Positions 1 to 8,247 of a DNA stretch of 64,000 bases are shown one piece after another. Source of the DNA: Bacillota bacterium. GTDB taxonomy: Bacteria > Bacillota > Bacilli > Paenibacillales > UBA4045. The position numbers and the translations under genes were made by a program. The stretch's first letter is position 1. Every line of letters begins with the position of its first letter. The notes beneath the pieces are model-generated. The model did not search any database. It saw only the letters and a program-made list of their open reading frames with translations, and was not told where the DNA came from. The stretch lies in the NCBI GenBank assembly GCA_023441055.1, contig JAEZQY010000036.1:1-64000 (forward strand), given 5' to 3'.

Positions 1-1
1 T

Positions 2-73
2 CGCAAACCACAAACAGACGGCCGTCCAAAATCGCGCGGGCCTTCTCCAGTTAGAGTAACACCTGCGAGTTAA
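2..73 (+). CDS. Possible 3' end of a gene cut by the window edge
   Basis: One plus-strand frame is open from the first bases to a TAA at 71-73 and would encode a basic, proline- and serine-rich tail ending in RVTPAS. It would converge on the patB-like gene, whose stop lies three bases further on. Only 23 codons are visible, so no family can be named and the frame could be chance. Confidence 0.22.
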   Translation, partial: RKPQTDGRPKSRGPSPVRVTPAS

Positions 74-75
74 GT

Positions 76-1254
76 CTACCGATTATTCACCGCATCACAG
101 AACTGCTTCAATGCTGCCTCCAGCAAGCTGCGCGGGCAGGCCAGATTGACGCGCAGCCAGCCTTCACCTTCCGTTCCGAAGACGGACCCCTCATTGAACG
201 CAACGCCGGCCTGCTCATACATAAGCTGCTTAAGACCAGCTGCTTGTAAACCAAGAGCACGACAATCCAGCCACAGCAGGTAGGTTCCCTCTGGCCGCAT
301 CGGCTTCAGAATTGGCGCATGCTCGCCTATGTACGAGATAGCATAATCAACATTACCCTGCACATAGCTCAGCAAGGCGTCGAGCCATTCATCGCCTTCA
401 TTATAAGCTGCGGCAATGGCTTCCGGGACGAAGAAGTTCGTCATATGGAGACTTAAAGTCTTGAGCCGGTAGTCAAACCGGCGCTTCATCTCATGATTAG
501 CGATCACGACGAATGAGGATTGAAGGCCGGGCAGATTGAAGGTTTTGGTAGGTGCCAGACAGGTCACAGTCAGCTGTGCTAATTGCTCGGACAATGACGC
601 GAACGGAACATGCTTGTAATCATTACCTGGGAGCACAAGATCGCAATGAATTTCGTCAGATATAACCGTAACTCCGTACTGGAGACATAGCTCCCCAAGC
701 TGGAGTAGCTCATCACGACTCCATACTCGTCCTCCGGGATTATGCGGATTGCATAACAGCATGAGCTTGGCTCCATCCTTCATGAGCTGCTCGAGCTGCT
801 GAACATCCATCTCATAATGGCCGTTCCGTTCAATAAGCGGATTGATGGCAATCTTGCGTTCGTTCATACGAATCACATCATAGAACGGATAGTACACGGG
901 AGATTGCACGATAACTGCATCACCCGGCTTGCTGTACAGGTCAACTGCCAGGCTCAGCGAAGTGACGATTCCTGGTGAATCAGTCAGTTGTTCCTTAGCG
1001 ATTGACCAGCCATGCCGTCTGTTGAACCAATTGACAATGGCATCCGTATAGGACTCACTCTTCACGGTATAGCCGTATATCCCTTGTTCAGCGCGTCTGA
1101 GCAGGGCCTCCTTAACGGCAGGAGGACTCTCGAAGTCCATGTCCGCTACCCAGAGCGGAAGAATATCTGCGCGGCCGAACAGTTTGGCGGATTGATCCCA
1201 TTTATAGGAGTGAGTTTGGGTACGATCTATCTTCTTGTCAAAATGAAACGTCAT
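76..1254 (-). CDS. patB: PatB/MalY-type PLP aminotransferase (cystathionine beta-lyase family)
   Basis: This is a fold-type I PLP enzyme of the MalY/PatB group, which cleaves C-S bonds in cystathionine and related substrates in the cytosol. It begins with the family's typical HFDKKIDR...KWD segment and the WVADMDF motif. CNPHNPGGR lies near residue 170, SDEIHCDLV near 200, and the Schiff-base lysine in APTKTFN near 238. At 392 aa it has normal full length. An ATG seven codons upstream (1275) has no ribosome site, whereas 1254 is preceded by AAAGAGTGG at good spacing. It is transcribed alone, divergently from the LexA-box gene. Substrate (lyase versus aminotransferase) cannot be settled from sequence. 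Confidence 0.88.
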   Translation of the reverse strand: MTFHFDKKIDRTQTHSYKWDQSAKLFGRADILPLWVADMDFESPPAVKEALLRRAEQGIYGYTVKSESYTDAIVNWFNRRHGWSIAKEQLTDSPGIVTSLSLAVDLYSKPGDAVIVQSPVYYPFYDVIRMNERKIAINPLIERNGHYEMDVQQLEQLMKDGAKLMLLCNPHNPGGRVWSRDELLQLGELCLQYGVTVISDEIHCDLVLPGNDYKHVPFASLSEQLAQLTVTCLAPTKTFNLPGLQSSFVVIANHEMKRRFDYRLKTLSLHMTNFFVPEAIAAAYNEGDEWLDALLSYVQGNVDYAISYIGEHAPILKPMRPEGTYLLWLDCRALGLQAAGLKQLMYEQAGVAFNEGSVFGTEGEGWLRVNLACPRSLLEAALKQFCDAVNNR

Positions 1255-1359
1255 TGGATAACCACTCTTTCCCATATATTCTGTGTTATTCTGCTATAAA
1301 GTTTAGCATAATAGCGCTCAGGTTGCACAAGTTCATGCTGTGAATAAATTGGAAAATAC

Positions 1360-1388
1360 TAGACATAGAACAAATGTTCTGATATAAT
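1360..1388 (+). promoter_or_regulatory. Sigma-A promoter with LexA-type (SOS) box in the spacer
   Basis: TAGACA at 1360-1365 and TATAAT at 1383-1388 are separated by exactly 17 bp. The spacer contains the perfect inverted repeat AGAACAAATGTTCT (1367-1380), which fits the Gram-positive LexA/DinR core GAAC-N4-GTTC. A repressor bound there would block RNA polymerase. That the site is LexA-bound is inference from the match. Confidence 0.7.
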
Positions 1389-1427
1389 AGGGAGTAGGAA
1401 CACATTACAAGGATTGAGGTGAGCGAT

Positions 1428-1766
1428 ATGGCTAGAAGCGCTTATTGGTTATCGAAGAAGGAGACCGTTGTGGTCGAGCAAATCTTAGAGAAGACTCCGT
1501 ATGGACGATATGCGACACCTAAATTTCAGGCGACGCTGCAGGATGGATCGAGGATTATGATTGACCGATCAGACATCATTCTAGATGAAGAGCAGGCCAT
1601 GATCGACGAGCTGGCACACATCCTGTATCATTCCAAGCAGCCTGCCCAGCACGAGCGGTACGCCTATATTATGAGACAATTCATCATCAATGGTGTACCC
1701 TACGTTAATCGCCTTCAGACGCGTAAGCCACAGCAGCAGTCGCTGGACTTATTCCATGCAGGTTGA
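1428..1766 (+). CDS. Small protein of unknown function, probably SOS-regulated
   Basis: A 112-aa soluble, charged protein without signal peptide or membrane segment. I recognise no domain. The middle (DGSRIMIDRSDIILDEEQ) suggests a small beta-rich fold followed by a helical part, and the C-terminus ends in a Q-rich, basic stretch. ATG 1428 follows AGGTGAG at ideal spacing; a GTG at 1419 is an alternative start. The promoter carries a LexA-type box, so induction on DNA damage is likely. Bacilli encode several small SOS proteins (YolD-like, YneA), but the sequence does not clearly match either. It stands alone and is closed by a terminator. Confidence 0.75.
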   Translation: MARSAYWLSKKETVVVEQILEKTPYGRYATPKFQATLQDGSRIMIDRSDIILDEEQAMIDELAHILYHSKQPAQHERYAYIMRQFIINGVPYVNRLQTRKPQQQSLDLFHAG

Positions 1767-1787
1767 ACGCTTCTCTACGAACCAATA

Positions 1788-1822
1788 GCCGGCATCGCTT
1801 GTCATGGATGCGGGCTTTTCTC
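1788..1822 (+). terminator. Rho-independent terminator after the SOS-type gene
   Basis: GCCGGCATC (1788-1796) pairs, with one mismatch, with GATGCGGGC (1807-1815), and the stem is followed by TTTTCTCTT. Confidence 0.65.
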
Positions 1823-1941
1823 TTGTCGTTAAGGTACAATATGCGCTATTGTATATTAAGTGCCTTGCAGGAGTATACATGAGTATTATCGTCATTGTAG
1901 ACAAGGATCAATAACTAAGCGATAGGAGAGAGAGGCAGTCA

Positions 1942-2778
1942 ATGAATATGATTGAACTTATCAAAGCCATCATTCTTGGACTAGTGGAGGGAGTAACTGA
2001 ATTTGCTCCTGTGTCATCAACCGGACATATGATTATCGTGGACGATATGTGGCTGAAGTCTGAGGAATTTCTGGGGAAGTACGTTGCGAATACCTTTAAG
2101 GTCGTCATTCAGTTAGGATCGATATTGGCTGTCGTAGTCGTGTTCTGGCGACGATTCTTCGACTTGTTGGGCATTAAGCGAATGAATCGCGAGAGCGCTG
2201 ACGGGAATGGCCGATTGAAGCTCACGCATGTGATCGTCGGTCTACTGCCCGCTGGCGTACTAGGTGTGTTGTTCGAGAATTTCATTGATGAGCATCTATT
2301 TCGGACAGCTCCTGTCTTGATCGGGCTGGTGCTCGGGGCTATTCTACTCATTCTGGCCGATCGTCACAGCGCTAAGGTGAAACCGTCCGTCCTCTCATTG
2401 GACCAGATCTCCTATAAGCAAGCGCTGACGGTTGGATTCATCCAATGCTTCTCCCTGTGGCCAGGATTCTCACGATCAGGGGCTACCATTTCGGGCGGCG
2501 TGCTGGTAGGCCTGAATCATCGGACAGCTGCTGACTTCACCTTTATTATGGCAGTGCCAATTATGGCGGGCGCCAGCGGAATTTCCTTCGTGAAGAACCT
2601 GGAATACTTCACGCTGGATGCGCTGCCGTTCTTCATCGCAGGCTTCATCAGTGCCTTCGTTTTCTCCCTATTGGCTATTCGATTCTTCCTCCGATTAATT
2701 GAGAGAATCAAGCTGATTCCGTTCGCCATATATCGAATCGCGCTGGCTGCAGTCATATTGGTTGTGTATATTATCTAA
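1942..2778 (+). CDS. uppP: Undecaprenyl-diphosphatase (UppP/BacA)
   Basis: An integral membrane phosphatase that recycles undecaprenyl pyrophosphate to the monophosphate carrier used for peptidoglycan and wall polymer synthesis; overexpression gives bacitracin resistance in known cases. The 278-aa protein has the two family signatures: LVEGVTEFAPVSSTGH near residues 13-28 and PGFSRSGATISGG near 174-186. It has about eight hydrophobic segments, the expected length and topology. The AGAGG just upstream supports the ATG at 1942. It is followed by two secreted wall hydrolases, giving a cell-envelope neighbourhood. Confidence 0.95.
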   Translation: MNMIELIKAIILGLVEGVTEFAPVSSTGHMIIVDDMWLKSEEFLGKYVANTFKVVIQLGSILAVVVVFWRRFFDLLGIKRMNRESADGNGRLKLTHVIVGLLPAGVLGVLFENFIDEHLFRTAPVLIGLVLGAILLILADRHSAKVKPSVLSLDQISYKQALTVGFIQCFSLWPGFSRSGATISGGVLVGLNHRTAADFTFIMAVPIMAGASGISFVKNLEYFTLDALPFFIAGFISAFVFSLLAIRFFLRLIERIKLIPFAIYRIALAAVILVVYII

Positions 2779-2868
2779 AGTTTTTCAACAAAATCCGCAC
2801 CTTTTTTCCTTTTCTTGCGTCTAAGAGAGTACCAACATACTTAGTGAAGGAGAGGGAACTGTAAGATT

Positions 2869-3927
2869 ATGAGAATGAGACAGAGATTATCGTTCGTATT
2901 TATTGCAATTCTCGTAGCCATCCAGCCTTATTATTCGATTGCATCCGATTCAGATGAGCTTACATCAGGTGAAGGATATATCGTCGTCCCCCCTTCACCA
3001 CCTAATCAGGCGGACAAGCCCCAGAGCGGCAGTGATGCTGCTTCACAAGCTGTTGAGCAATCGGTTAGTCATACGCCATCAGCAGAACCCGCAGAGTCTG
3101 ACGAGCAGGTGCGAATGGTTGGCACTGTGAAGCTCACCAGCGGTAATCTGAATATTCGCAAGGGACCGACCATCAAGGACGATGTCATTGGCAAGCTTCC
3201 GAATGGTTCGCGAGTGGAAGTGCTGGAACAATTGGAAGACTGGGTTAAGATTCCTTACCAGGGGGCCAGCGCATACGTGTCCAAGCCTTATCTGGTGATC
3301 TCCAAGGAAATTATTAAACCGAGCGCCGGTTCCCAGAAGATTATCGTGCTCGATCCAGGCCACGGCGGGAAGGACCCAGGAGCAATCGCCTCGGACAAGA
3401 CCTATGAGAGCGATCTTGTGTGGCGGTATGCACTTGCCGTACAAGAGACACTCGAGCAAGCGGGATATGCGGTCTTATTCACCCGCGACGAGAAGAATTC
3501 ATGCACCAATTATAAGTCCATTTATGATGAGCTTGGCTGTCGCGCAAGCTTCGCCAGCAAGGTAGGCGGACATCTACATATCTCCTTGCATGCCGATGCC
3601 AATCCTAGCAAGAAGTTCAGAGGTACGGTGACCTTCTATAATGCAAGGAAGGATCTGGACGGACATCAGAACCCGTTCCCGAAGGAAAGCAAGCGACTCG
3701 CTGAGCTGGTGCAAAGTCATGTACAGCCGGTGGTCGGCAGCTCCGATCGCGGCATTGATAACAAGAACTATTATGTGAATCGTATGAATTCAGTACCATC
3801 TGTACTGATTGAGCTGGGTGTAATGACGAACGCCGATGACTTAAAGCTGCTGAAGTCTGCCGCGATGCCTAAGAAGGTAGCGGAAGCGCTCAAGCAAGCG
3901 ATTGATCAGTACTTCATTACGCTATGA
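2869..3927 (+). CDS. Secreted N-acetylmuramoyl-L-alanine amidase with SH3b domain
   Basis: A zinc-dependent amidase (Amidase_3, CwlC/LytC type) that cuts the bond between muramic acid and the stem peptide outside the membrane. An N-terminal signal peptide (about residues 1-26) is followed by a low-complexity Pro/Ser linker. A bacterial SH3 domain covers about 82-145 (GNLNIRKGP...GSRVEVLE). The catalytic domain runs from about 158 to the end. Zinc ligands and catalytic residues are visible in LDPGHGGKDPG, the YESDLVW glutamate, HISLHADA and the glutamate of VLIELGVMTN. The 352-aa length is complete. The AGGAGAGGG ribosome site is somewhat far (13 nt) from the ATG. Confidence 0.92.
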   Translation: MRMRQRLSFVFIAILVAIQPYYSIASDSDELTSGEGYIVVPPSPPNQADKPQSGSDAASQAVEQSVSHTPSAEPAESDEQVRMVGTVKLTSGNLNIRKGPTIKDDVIGKLPNGSRVEVLEQLEDWVKIPYQGASAYVSKPYLVISKEIIKPSAGSQKIIVLDPGHGGKDPGAIASDKTYESDLVWRYALAVQETLEQAGYAVLFTRDEKNSCTNYKSIYDELGCRASFASKVGGHLHISLHADANPSKKFRGTVTFYNARKDLDGHQNPFPKESKRLAELVQSHVQPVVGSSDRGIDNKNYYVNRMNSVPSVLIELGVMTNADDLKLLKSAAMPKKVAEALKQAIDQYFITL

Positions 3928-4049
3928 GGTAGTTAATTACGTTAATATTTAATCGAACAAACGCGAACGTGATGTGAACTTTTAGGAATTTCAGATGAAA
4001 CTTAAAGGATATTGAGGTTTAATGACGAATAAGATTAAAGTCATAAACC

Positions 4050-4173
4050 ACATATAGCCGAATCTCTCATGGTCCTCATGTGAGAACGGGGGAACCACTC
4101 CGGGTGAATGGATTACGATCGTAAGTAATCTTAGGGAGCCTTCAACCGAACCCTCAGCTAACCTCGTAGGCGT
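4050..4173 (+). ncRNA. c-di-AMP riboswitch (ydaO/yuaA class)
   Basis: The leader of the NlpC/P60 gene contains the hallmark segments of this class in order: a GCCGAATC stem start, the GGGTGAAT element at about 4102, AGGGAGCCTTC near 4133, then CCGAACCCTCAGCTAACCTC and GTAGGCG closing the outer stem. The start codon lies about 20 nt beyond. Members of this class usually turn off cell-wall hydrolase and potassium or osmolyte transport genes when c-di-AMP is high, which fits the gene it precedes. Confidence 0.9.
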
Positions 4174-4191
4174 TGGAAGGAGCACTTAGGC

Positions 4192-4716
4192 TTGAGAAGA
4201 GTTCTGTTATTCGTGCTTTCAATCCTGCTCGTACTCGCCATACTCCCAGCAGGAGTCTCAGCGGCGGACAAATCATCGCTTCTTGAGACAATCGATGATC
4301 TGATTGGCACCCCTTACAAGTACGGCGGCACCACGACCAGAGGGTTCGACTGTTCAGGCTTCATTACGTATCTGCTTAAGAAGTACGACATTAAGCTGCC
4401 GAGATCGTCGAGAGATATGGCGAAGGTCGGTGAGAAAGTGGAGAAGGCGGATCTCCAATATGGCGATCTGGTTTTCTTCAATACGAATGGAAAGTCAATC
4501 TCTCATGTTGGGATCTACATCGGGGATGGTGAATTCGCGCACTCCTCCACATCGAGCGGTGTTCGGATAACTGCTCTCGATGACAAGTATTACAAGAAGC
4601 GTTATGTAACGGCCAGAAGACTAAGCGATGCTAAGAATTATGAGCTGTTAATTAGCGAAGTGAACGAGGACCCAGAAGAACAGATCGATCATGAGAATGA
4701 TCTTATGACAGAGTAA
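4192..4716 (+). CDS. Secreted NlpC/P60 peptidoglycan endopeptidase
   Basis: A 174-aa wall hydrolase. A clear signal peptide (residues 1-24, cleavage after VSA) is followed by a single NlpC/P60 domain. The catalytic cysteine is C54 in GFDCSGF and the histidine lies in SHVGIYIGDG. It starts with TTG at 4192 behind GGAAGGAG, inside the riboswitch's downstream region. Expected activity is cleavage of D-Glu to diaminopimelate bonds in stem peptides. The last 25 residues are acidic. Expression is probably controlled by c-di-AMP through the upstream riboswitch, linking wall turnover to osmotic signalling. Transcription ends at the terminator at 4735. Confidence 0.92.
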   Translation: MRRVLLFVLSILLVLAILPAGVSAADKSSLLETIDDLIGTPYKYGGTTTRGFDCSGFITYLLKKYDIKLPRSSRDMAKVGEKVEKADLQYGDLVFFNTNGKSISHVGIYIGDGEFAHSSTSSGVRITALDDKYYKKRYVTARRLSDAKNYELLISEVNEDPEEQIDHENDLMTE

Positions 4717-4734
4717 CGCATCACAAATCAAGTA

Positions 4735-4780
4735 CAAGCCTCCTCATCCAGCAGATGGACAGGAGGCTTGTTCTATTCTT
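4735..4780 (+). terminator. Rho-independent terminator after the NlpC/P60 gene
   Basis: A perfect 10-bp stem is formed by CAAGCCTCCT (4735-4744) and AGGAGGCTTG (4761-4770), followed by TTCTATTCTT. Confidence 0.85.
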
Positions 4781-4867
4781 GTAATCGTACGATTAGGTTG
4801 TATAACGGTTGTAGAAGGAATAGAATTAGAAGTTATAAGGCTATTATCCCTATAAGGCAGGAAGCAT

Positions 4868-5521
4868 ATGAATAAGAAACATATTAAAGCAGCAACCTTG
4901 CTGATCGTGCTGATCGGAATTGCGGTCGCAGTGATCAAGCTCGATGTATCATGGATAATGGAAGTAGATCTCGAGCGGATACAAGACATCGCGCAGGATA
5001 ATTTGTTCATGATCTTGCTGATTACCTTCGGTCTCTCGGTGCTTCAGAACATGCTCACCGTCATTCCACTTATTCTCTTGATCTCATTGAATATCTCGTT
5101 ATTCGGACTGATGAATGGCTTTCTGTGGAGTTGGCTGACCAGTATCATCGGGGCTTCGATCGCCTTCGTGGTCTATCGGTTCTGGTTGCAGGACTATATC
5201 GTGAAGAAGCTGAACCCGGACTGGGCTCAGCGACTGGAGGCGAATGGGTTCTTGTTCACATTCGTGGCGAGAATGTTCCCATTCGCGCCTACCAGTCTCA
5301 TTAATATCGCTGCAGGCGGAAGCGCGGTCCGATTCAAATCATACTTGCTAGGGACAATGGCAGGGAATTTGATCTTCTTCTTCGTCATGTCCTTACTGTC
5401 TGAGGGCTTTATGTCAGCAGATTTCGAACAGATTCTGACGACTGCGCTATGTGTGTGTATTGTGGCAGGCGCCTATTACTGGCATAGACGCAGGAAGAAT
5501 CGCAGGAATAGAGTGGAATAG
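4868..5521 (+). CDS. TVP38/TMEM64 family (VTT-domain) membrane protein
   Basis: A 217-aa polytopic membrane protein with about five hydrophobic segments. The conserved VTT/SNARE-associated core is seen around residues 70-190, including the F-x-R-M-F-P-F segment followed by NIAAGGSAVRF. DedA/TVP38 proteins are linked to lipid scrambling or membrane homeostasis, but the precise substrate here is unknown. The ATG at 4868 follows GGCAGGAAG. The gene's 3' end is 12 bp from the convergent stop of the SLH glycosidase. Confidence 0.85.
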   Translation: MNKKHIKAATLLIVLIGIAVAVIKLDVSWIMEVDLERIQDIAQDNLFMILLITFGLSVLQNMLTVIPLILLISLNISLFGLMNGFLWSWLTSIIGASIAFVVYRFWLQDYIVKKLNPDWAQRLEANGFLFTFVARMFPFAPTSLINIAAGGSAVRFKSYLLGTMAGNLIFFFVMSLLSEGFMSADFEQILTTALCVCIVAGAYYWHRRRKNRRNRVE

Positions 5522-5533
5522 CCTGCCGGTGGC

Positions 5534-7498
5534 TTATGCAGCATCGAGCACCAGCACCCAATCCTGCCCTCGGCCCTGCGAAGGCGGTGTGAATAATTGC
5601 TTGCCTGAATTCGGATAATCCGCAATAAACGTATAGGCCCCTGTTCGCGGATTGTACCACTGTGCTTGCACGGTTTCTCCTGAGATCCTGCCCATATTCA
5701 CCTCGAAGGCTGTGCCGGACGAGCTGTATATGAACGCATAATCGTCCCCGCGTGTTCCCATAATTCTGTTGGCACCTGTCAGGTCGTCTACAAGCAGCGA
5801 TTGATCTGGTACTCTGCTCAGCATCGGCCTTGATTCCATCAATTCACGCAGCCACTTCAATGTCGTCCGGCCTTCAGCGTTAATCGCGCTCGTCCAGTAC
5901 ATCGTCGCGTCCAGTGAGGGCGGTCTATGCGAATCATACATCTGCCAGATGCTATTATGACCATAGGTATGGCCGAAGGCACCGGCGAATACCGACCAAT
6001 AAGCGGCTTGCCTGGCATCGTAGCTATCGAAGCGACCGTTGTTCAGATTGAAATTGATTGGTAGATGCTCGTATCTGGGTTCAATATCTATAGTTGGTTT
6101 CGGATTCGATTTCTTATAATCGATCGTTGCAAACTGGTCATTCTCATAATCCCTTCTGGGATGCCCGGATTGATAGCTATTGAAATCCAACCAATCATCG
6201 TTATGAAAATAGGTAGAGGACGACTTGCCTCCCCATGGATGGAAAGTCTTGAGCTGTGTCCCGCCCCCGTCATTGAGGCCATTAGCCATATTACGAATGA
6301 TCGTCAGCTTCTCCGGTGAATCAGGAATACGGTCGCCGCCGAGTACCCAGATCACATTGTCTCTATCCGCATACCTCTGACCGAGCCATTCTCCATATTG
6401 ATAGGCGCTTGACGCATCGAATATCGGTTCAGCTCGCTGCCCGCGGTTCTCCCAGAGATAGCTGCCCCAGCTCGGCAATAATGCGATATAGAGTCCATAT
6501 GTATTCGCTGTATCTATGATGTAATCGATATGATCCCAGTAATCATACTCCGACTTATCAAGGTGATTACTTCCAGCTGTGATAGCCGGCTTAGTAGGGT
6601 TCTTATCGACTAGCGGCAGATGACCATACGCATTCGGTTCTGATAATCCCTTCAGCTCGGCCAGTGCGACAAATTGAATGACCGTGTAGCCATTCTCACT
6701 AGCATTGCGCAAGTAAGTGTTGACTTCGCTGCGATTAGAGCGGTGCGCAAGCTCCCAAGCGGTATCCCCGAGCCAGAAGAAGGGGATCTGCTGCGCATTT
6801 GTCAAGAATCTGTCATTGTCGCTTACCTGCAATCTTGATAATATGGAGGTACCGGCTTTGTTATCTAGTGCTAGATATGTCGCTGCGGCGTCTATCGCAA
6901 TGACTGCTTCTGCGCGAGTCATGAATGATAGCGGACGGAACCGGCCATTCGTGTCTCCTTTAAGTATTGACGTACGCGCAAGCACTGTTACGGCTGGTTG
7001 CGCCCAGCTAGCGACAGCTTCGAAATCGGAGAAGGTGCTCTGTTCCTGTGTTGACAATTGAGGCAGATTGATGGTCTGCGTTAGCATGACGGCGACTTCC
7101 TGACGAGTGGTGTAACGGTCTGGCATAACTTGCTGAGCGTCGTTCCCTCGCATATAGCCAGCTCGATAGGCGATAGCTATCTCTCGGTGTGCCCAATGTT
7201 GATTCGTAATGTCAGTGAAGGGAAGTTTGTCGGCCGCTTCCGTAAATTGCAGCGCTTGGTTGATGAATGCAGCGAATTCAGCTCTCGTAACGGGATCATC
7301 TGGTCGTATTGTCTCCCTATTCATGCTAGGCAGCCAGCCTTGATCTACCCAAGCTTGCAGCACCTCTGCGGCCCAATGCTTCTCTATGGGGGACGTAGCT
7401 GCGAATACAGAGGTAGACGTGACTGGATGGAAGAGGGATGAGCTTAGTAACAATGAGACAATAAGTAGAACATAGGATAATGTACGCAGTGTTGTCAC
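5534..7498 (-). CDS. SLH-anchored DUF4038 (GH140-like, apiosidase-type) glycoside hydrolase
   Basis: A secreted, surface-anchored enzyme of about 654 aa. An N-terminal signal peptide (ending near VFA-A) is followed by three S-layer homology repeats at roughly 38-80, 93-142 and 155-210, which attach it to pyruvylated wall polymer. A DUF4038 TIM-barrel covers about 220-550 (FFWLGDTAWEL, YIALLPSWG, VIWVLGGD). A C-terminal beta domain of the type called collagen-binding-like in this family ends with QDWVLVLDAA. Known DUF4038 enzymes act on pectic side chains, so plant polysaccharide is the likely substrate. Start choice is awkward: the GTG at 7498 directly abuts GAGGA, while a CTG at 7489 has ideal spacing. 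The gene is divergent from the CueP-like gene. Confidence 0.85.
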   Translation of the reverse strand: MTTLRTLSYVLLIVSLLLSSSLFHPVTSTSVFAATSPIEKHWAAEVLQAWVDQGWLPSMNRETIRPDDPVTRAEFAAFINQALQFTEAADKLPFTDITNQHWAHREIAIAYRAGYMRGNDAQQVMPDRYTTRQEVAVMLTQTINLPQLSTQEQSTFSDFEAVASWAQPAVTVLARTSILKGDTNGRFRPLSFMTRAEAVIAIDAAATYLALDNKAGTSILSRLQVSDNDRFLTNAQQIPFFWLGDTAWELAHRSNRSEVNTYLRNASENGYTVIQFVALAELKGLSEPNAYGHLPLVDKNPTKPAITAGSNHLDKSEYDYWDHIDYIIDTANTYGLYIALLPSWGSYLWENRGQRAEPIFDASSAYQYGEWLGQRYADRDNVIWVLGGDRIPDSPEKLTIIRNMANGLNDGGGTQLKTFHPWGGKSSSTYFHNDDWLDFNSYQSGHPRRDYENDQFATIDYKKSNPKPTIDIEPRYEHLPINFNLNNGRFDSYDARQAAYWSVFAGAFGHTYGHNSIWQMYDSHRPPSLDATMYWTSAINAEGRTTLKWLRELMESRPMLSRVPDQSLLVDDLTGANRIMGTRGDDYAFIYSSSGTAFEVNMGRISGETVQAQWYNPRTGAYTFIADYPNSGKQLFTPPSQGRGQDWVLVLDAA

Positions 7499-7565
7499 TC
7501 CTCAATAAATGTTATAAATTGCATAATTTAAGGTAATATTATCATAAATGGAGTGTGGTTGAAAC

Positions 7566-8108
7566 ATGAATAGGATCAATCTTCGAATTTACTGTATCCT
7601 TACCGTTATTCTGGTGGTTGCCTTATTGACAGGATGCAGCGCGAATCAGGATTCGTCTGTCGAACCAGATACGGATATTAAGCAGCTGGTGGCGGATTAT
7701 AGTACGGGACAGCTTAAGGCGATAAATGCTTCAATTAATGCCAGTCAGCTGATTGTGACGATGGATGAACAGAAGCAATACACATATGACTTGCCTGACG
7801 ATGAGTTCTTCGTCTCTATTGCGCCGTACTTGGATGTCACACATCCATGTGCCATACATAGCTTGACGGGCTGCCAAGGAGAGATGGTTAATGAGCAAAT
7901 GGAAGTCTATATTACGGATCAAGCAGGGAATGTGATTAGGAATGAGATGATGAAGACACAGGATAATGGCTTCATCGACTTGTGGCTGCCGCGGGACAGC
8001 ACCTATCAGGTTACGATAACGCATGCCAATGGTGTTGCTCGGCAAGAGATCGCTACATTCGAGAACGATCAAACCTGTATTACCACGATGCAGTTGATTG
8101 AATCTTGA
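7566..8108 (+). CDS. CueP-like metal-binding lipoprotein
   Basis: A 180-aa lipoprotein: signal peptide with lipobox LLTGC (Cys about residue 24), then a single domain resembling CueP, the copper-binding protein first known from Salmonella. Matching features are the VSIAPYLDVTHPC segment, HSLTGCQGE, the NGFIDLWLPR block and the late TCITTMQL cysteine. This preserves the three cysteines thought to bind copper. It should sit on the outer face of the membrane and sequester Cu(I). No copper-responsive operator is obvious upstream, and the neighbour is a cation antiporter. Confidence 0.78.
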   Translation: MNRINLRIYCILTVILVVALLTGCSANQDSSVEPDTDIKQLVADYSTGQLKAINASINASQLIVTMDEQKQYTYDLPDDEFFVSIAPYLDVTHPCAIHSLTGCQGEMVNEQMEVYITDQAGNVIRNEMMKTQDNGFIDLWLPRDSTYQVTITHANGVARQEIATFENDQTCITTMQLIES

Positions 8109-8175
8109 CAGTTATTCTTATATAATAATTATCTGGGATACAGAACGGACAATTGAATAATTGTTTGTAAGATGG

Positions 8176-8210
8176 AGGAGCCTGTCACCAAGGGCTCTTT
8201 CTCTTTTTTT
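8176..8210 (+). terminator. Terminator between the CueP-like and KefB-type genes
   Basis: GAGCC (8178-8182) pairs with GGCTC (8193-8197), and a T-rich run (TTTCTCTTTTTTT) follows at once. Confidence 0.6.
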
Positions 8211-8247
8211 CTGGCTACTTACACACAACGATTCTGGAGGCTGACAC

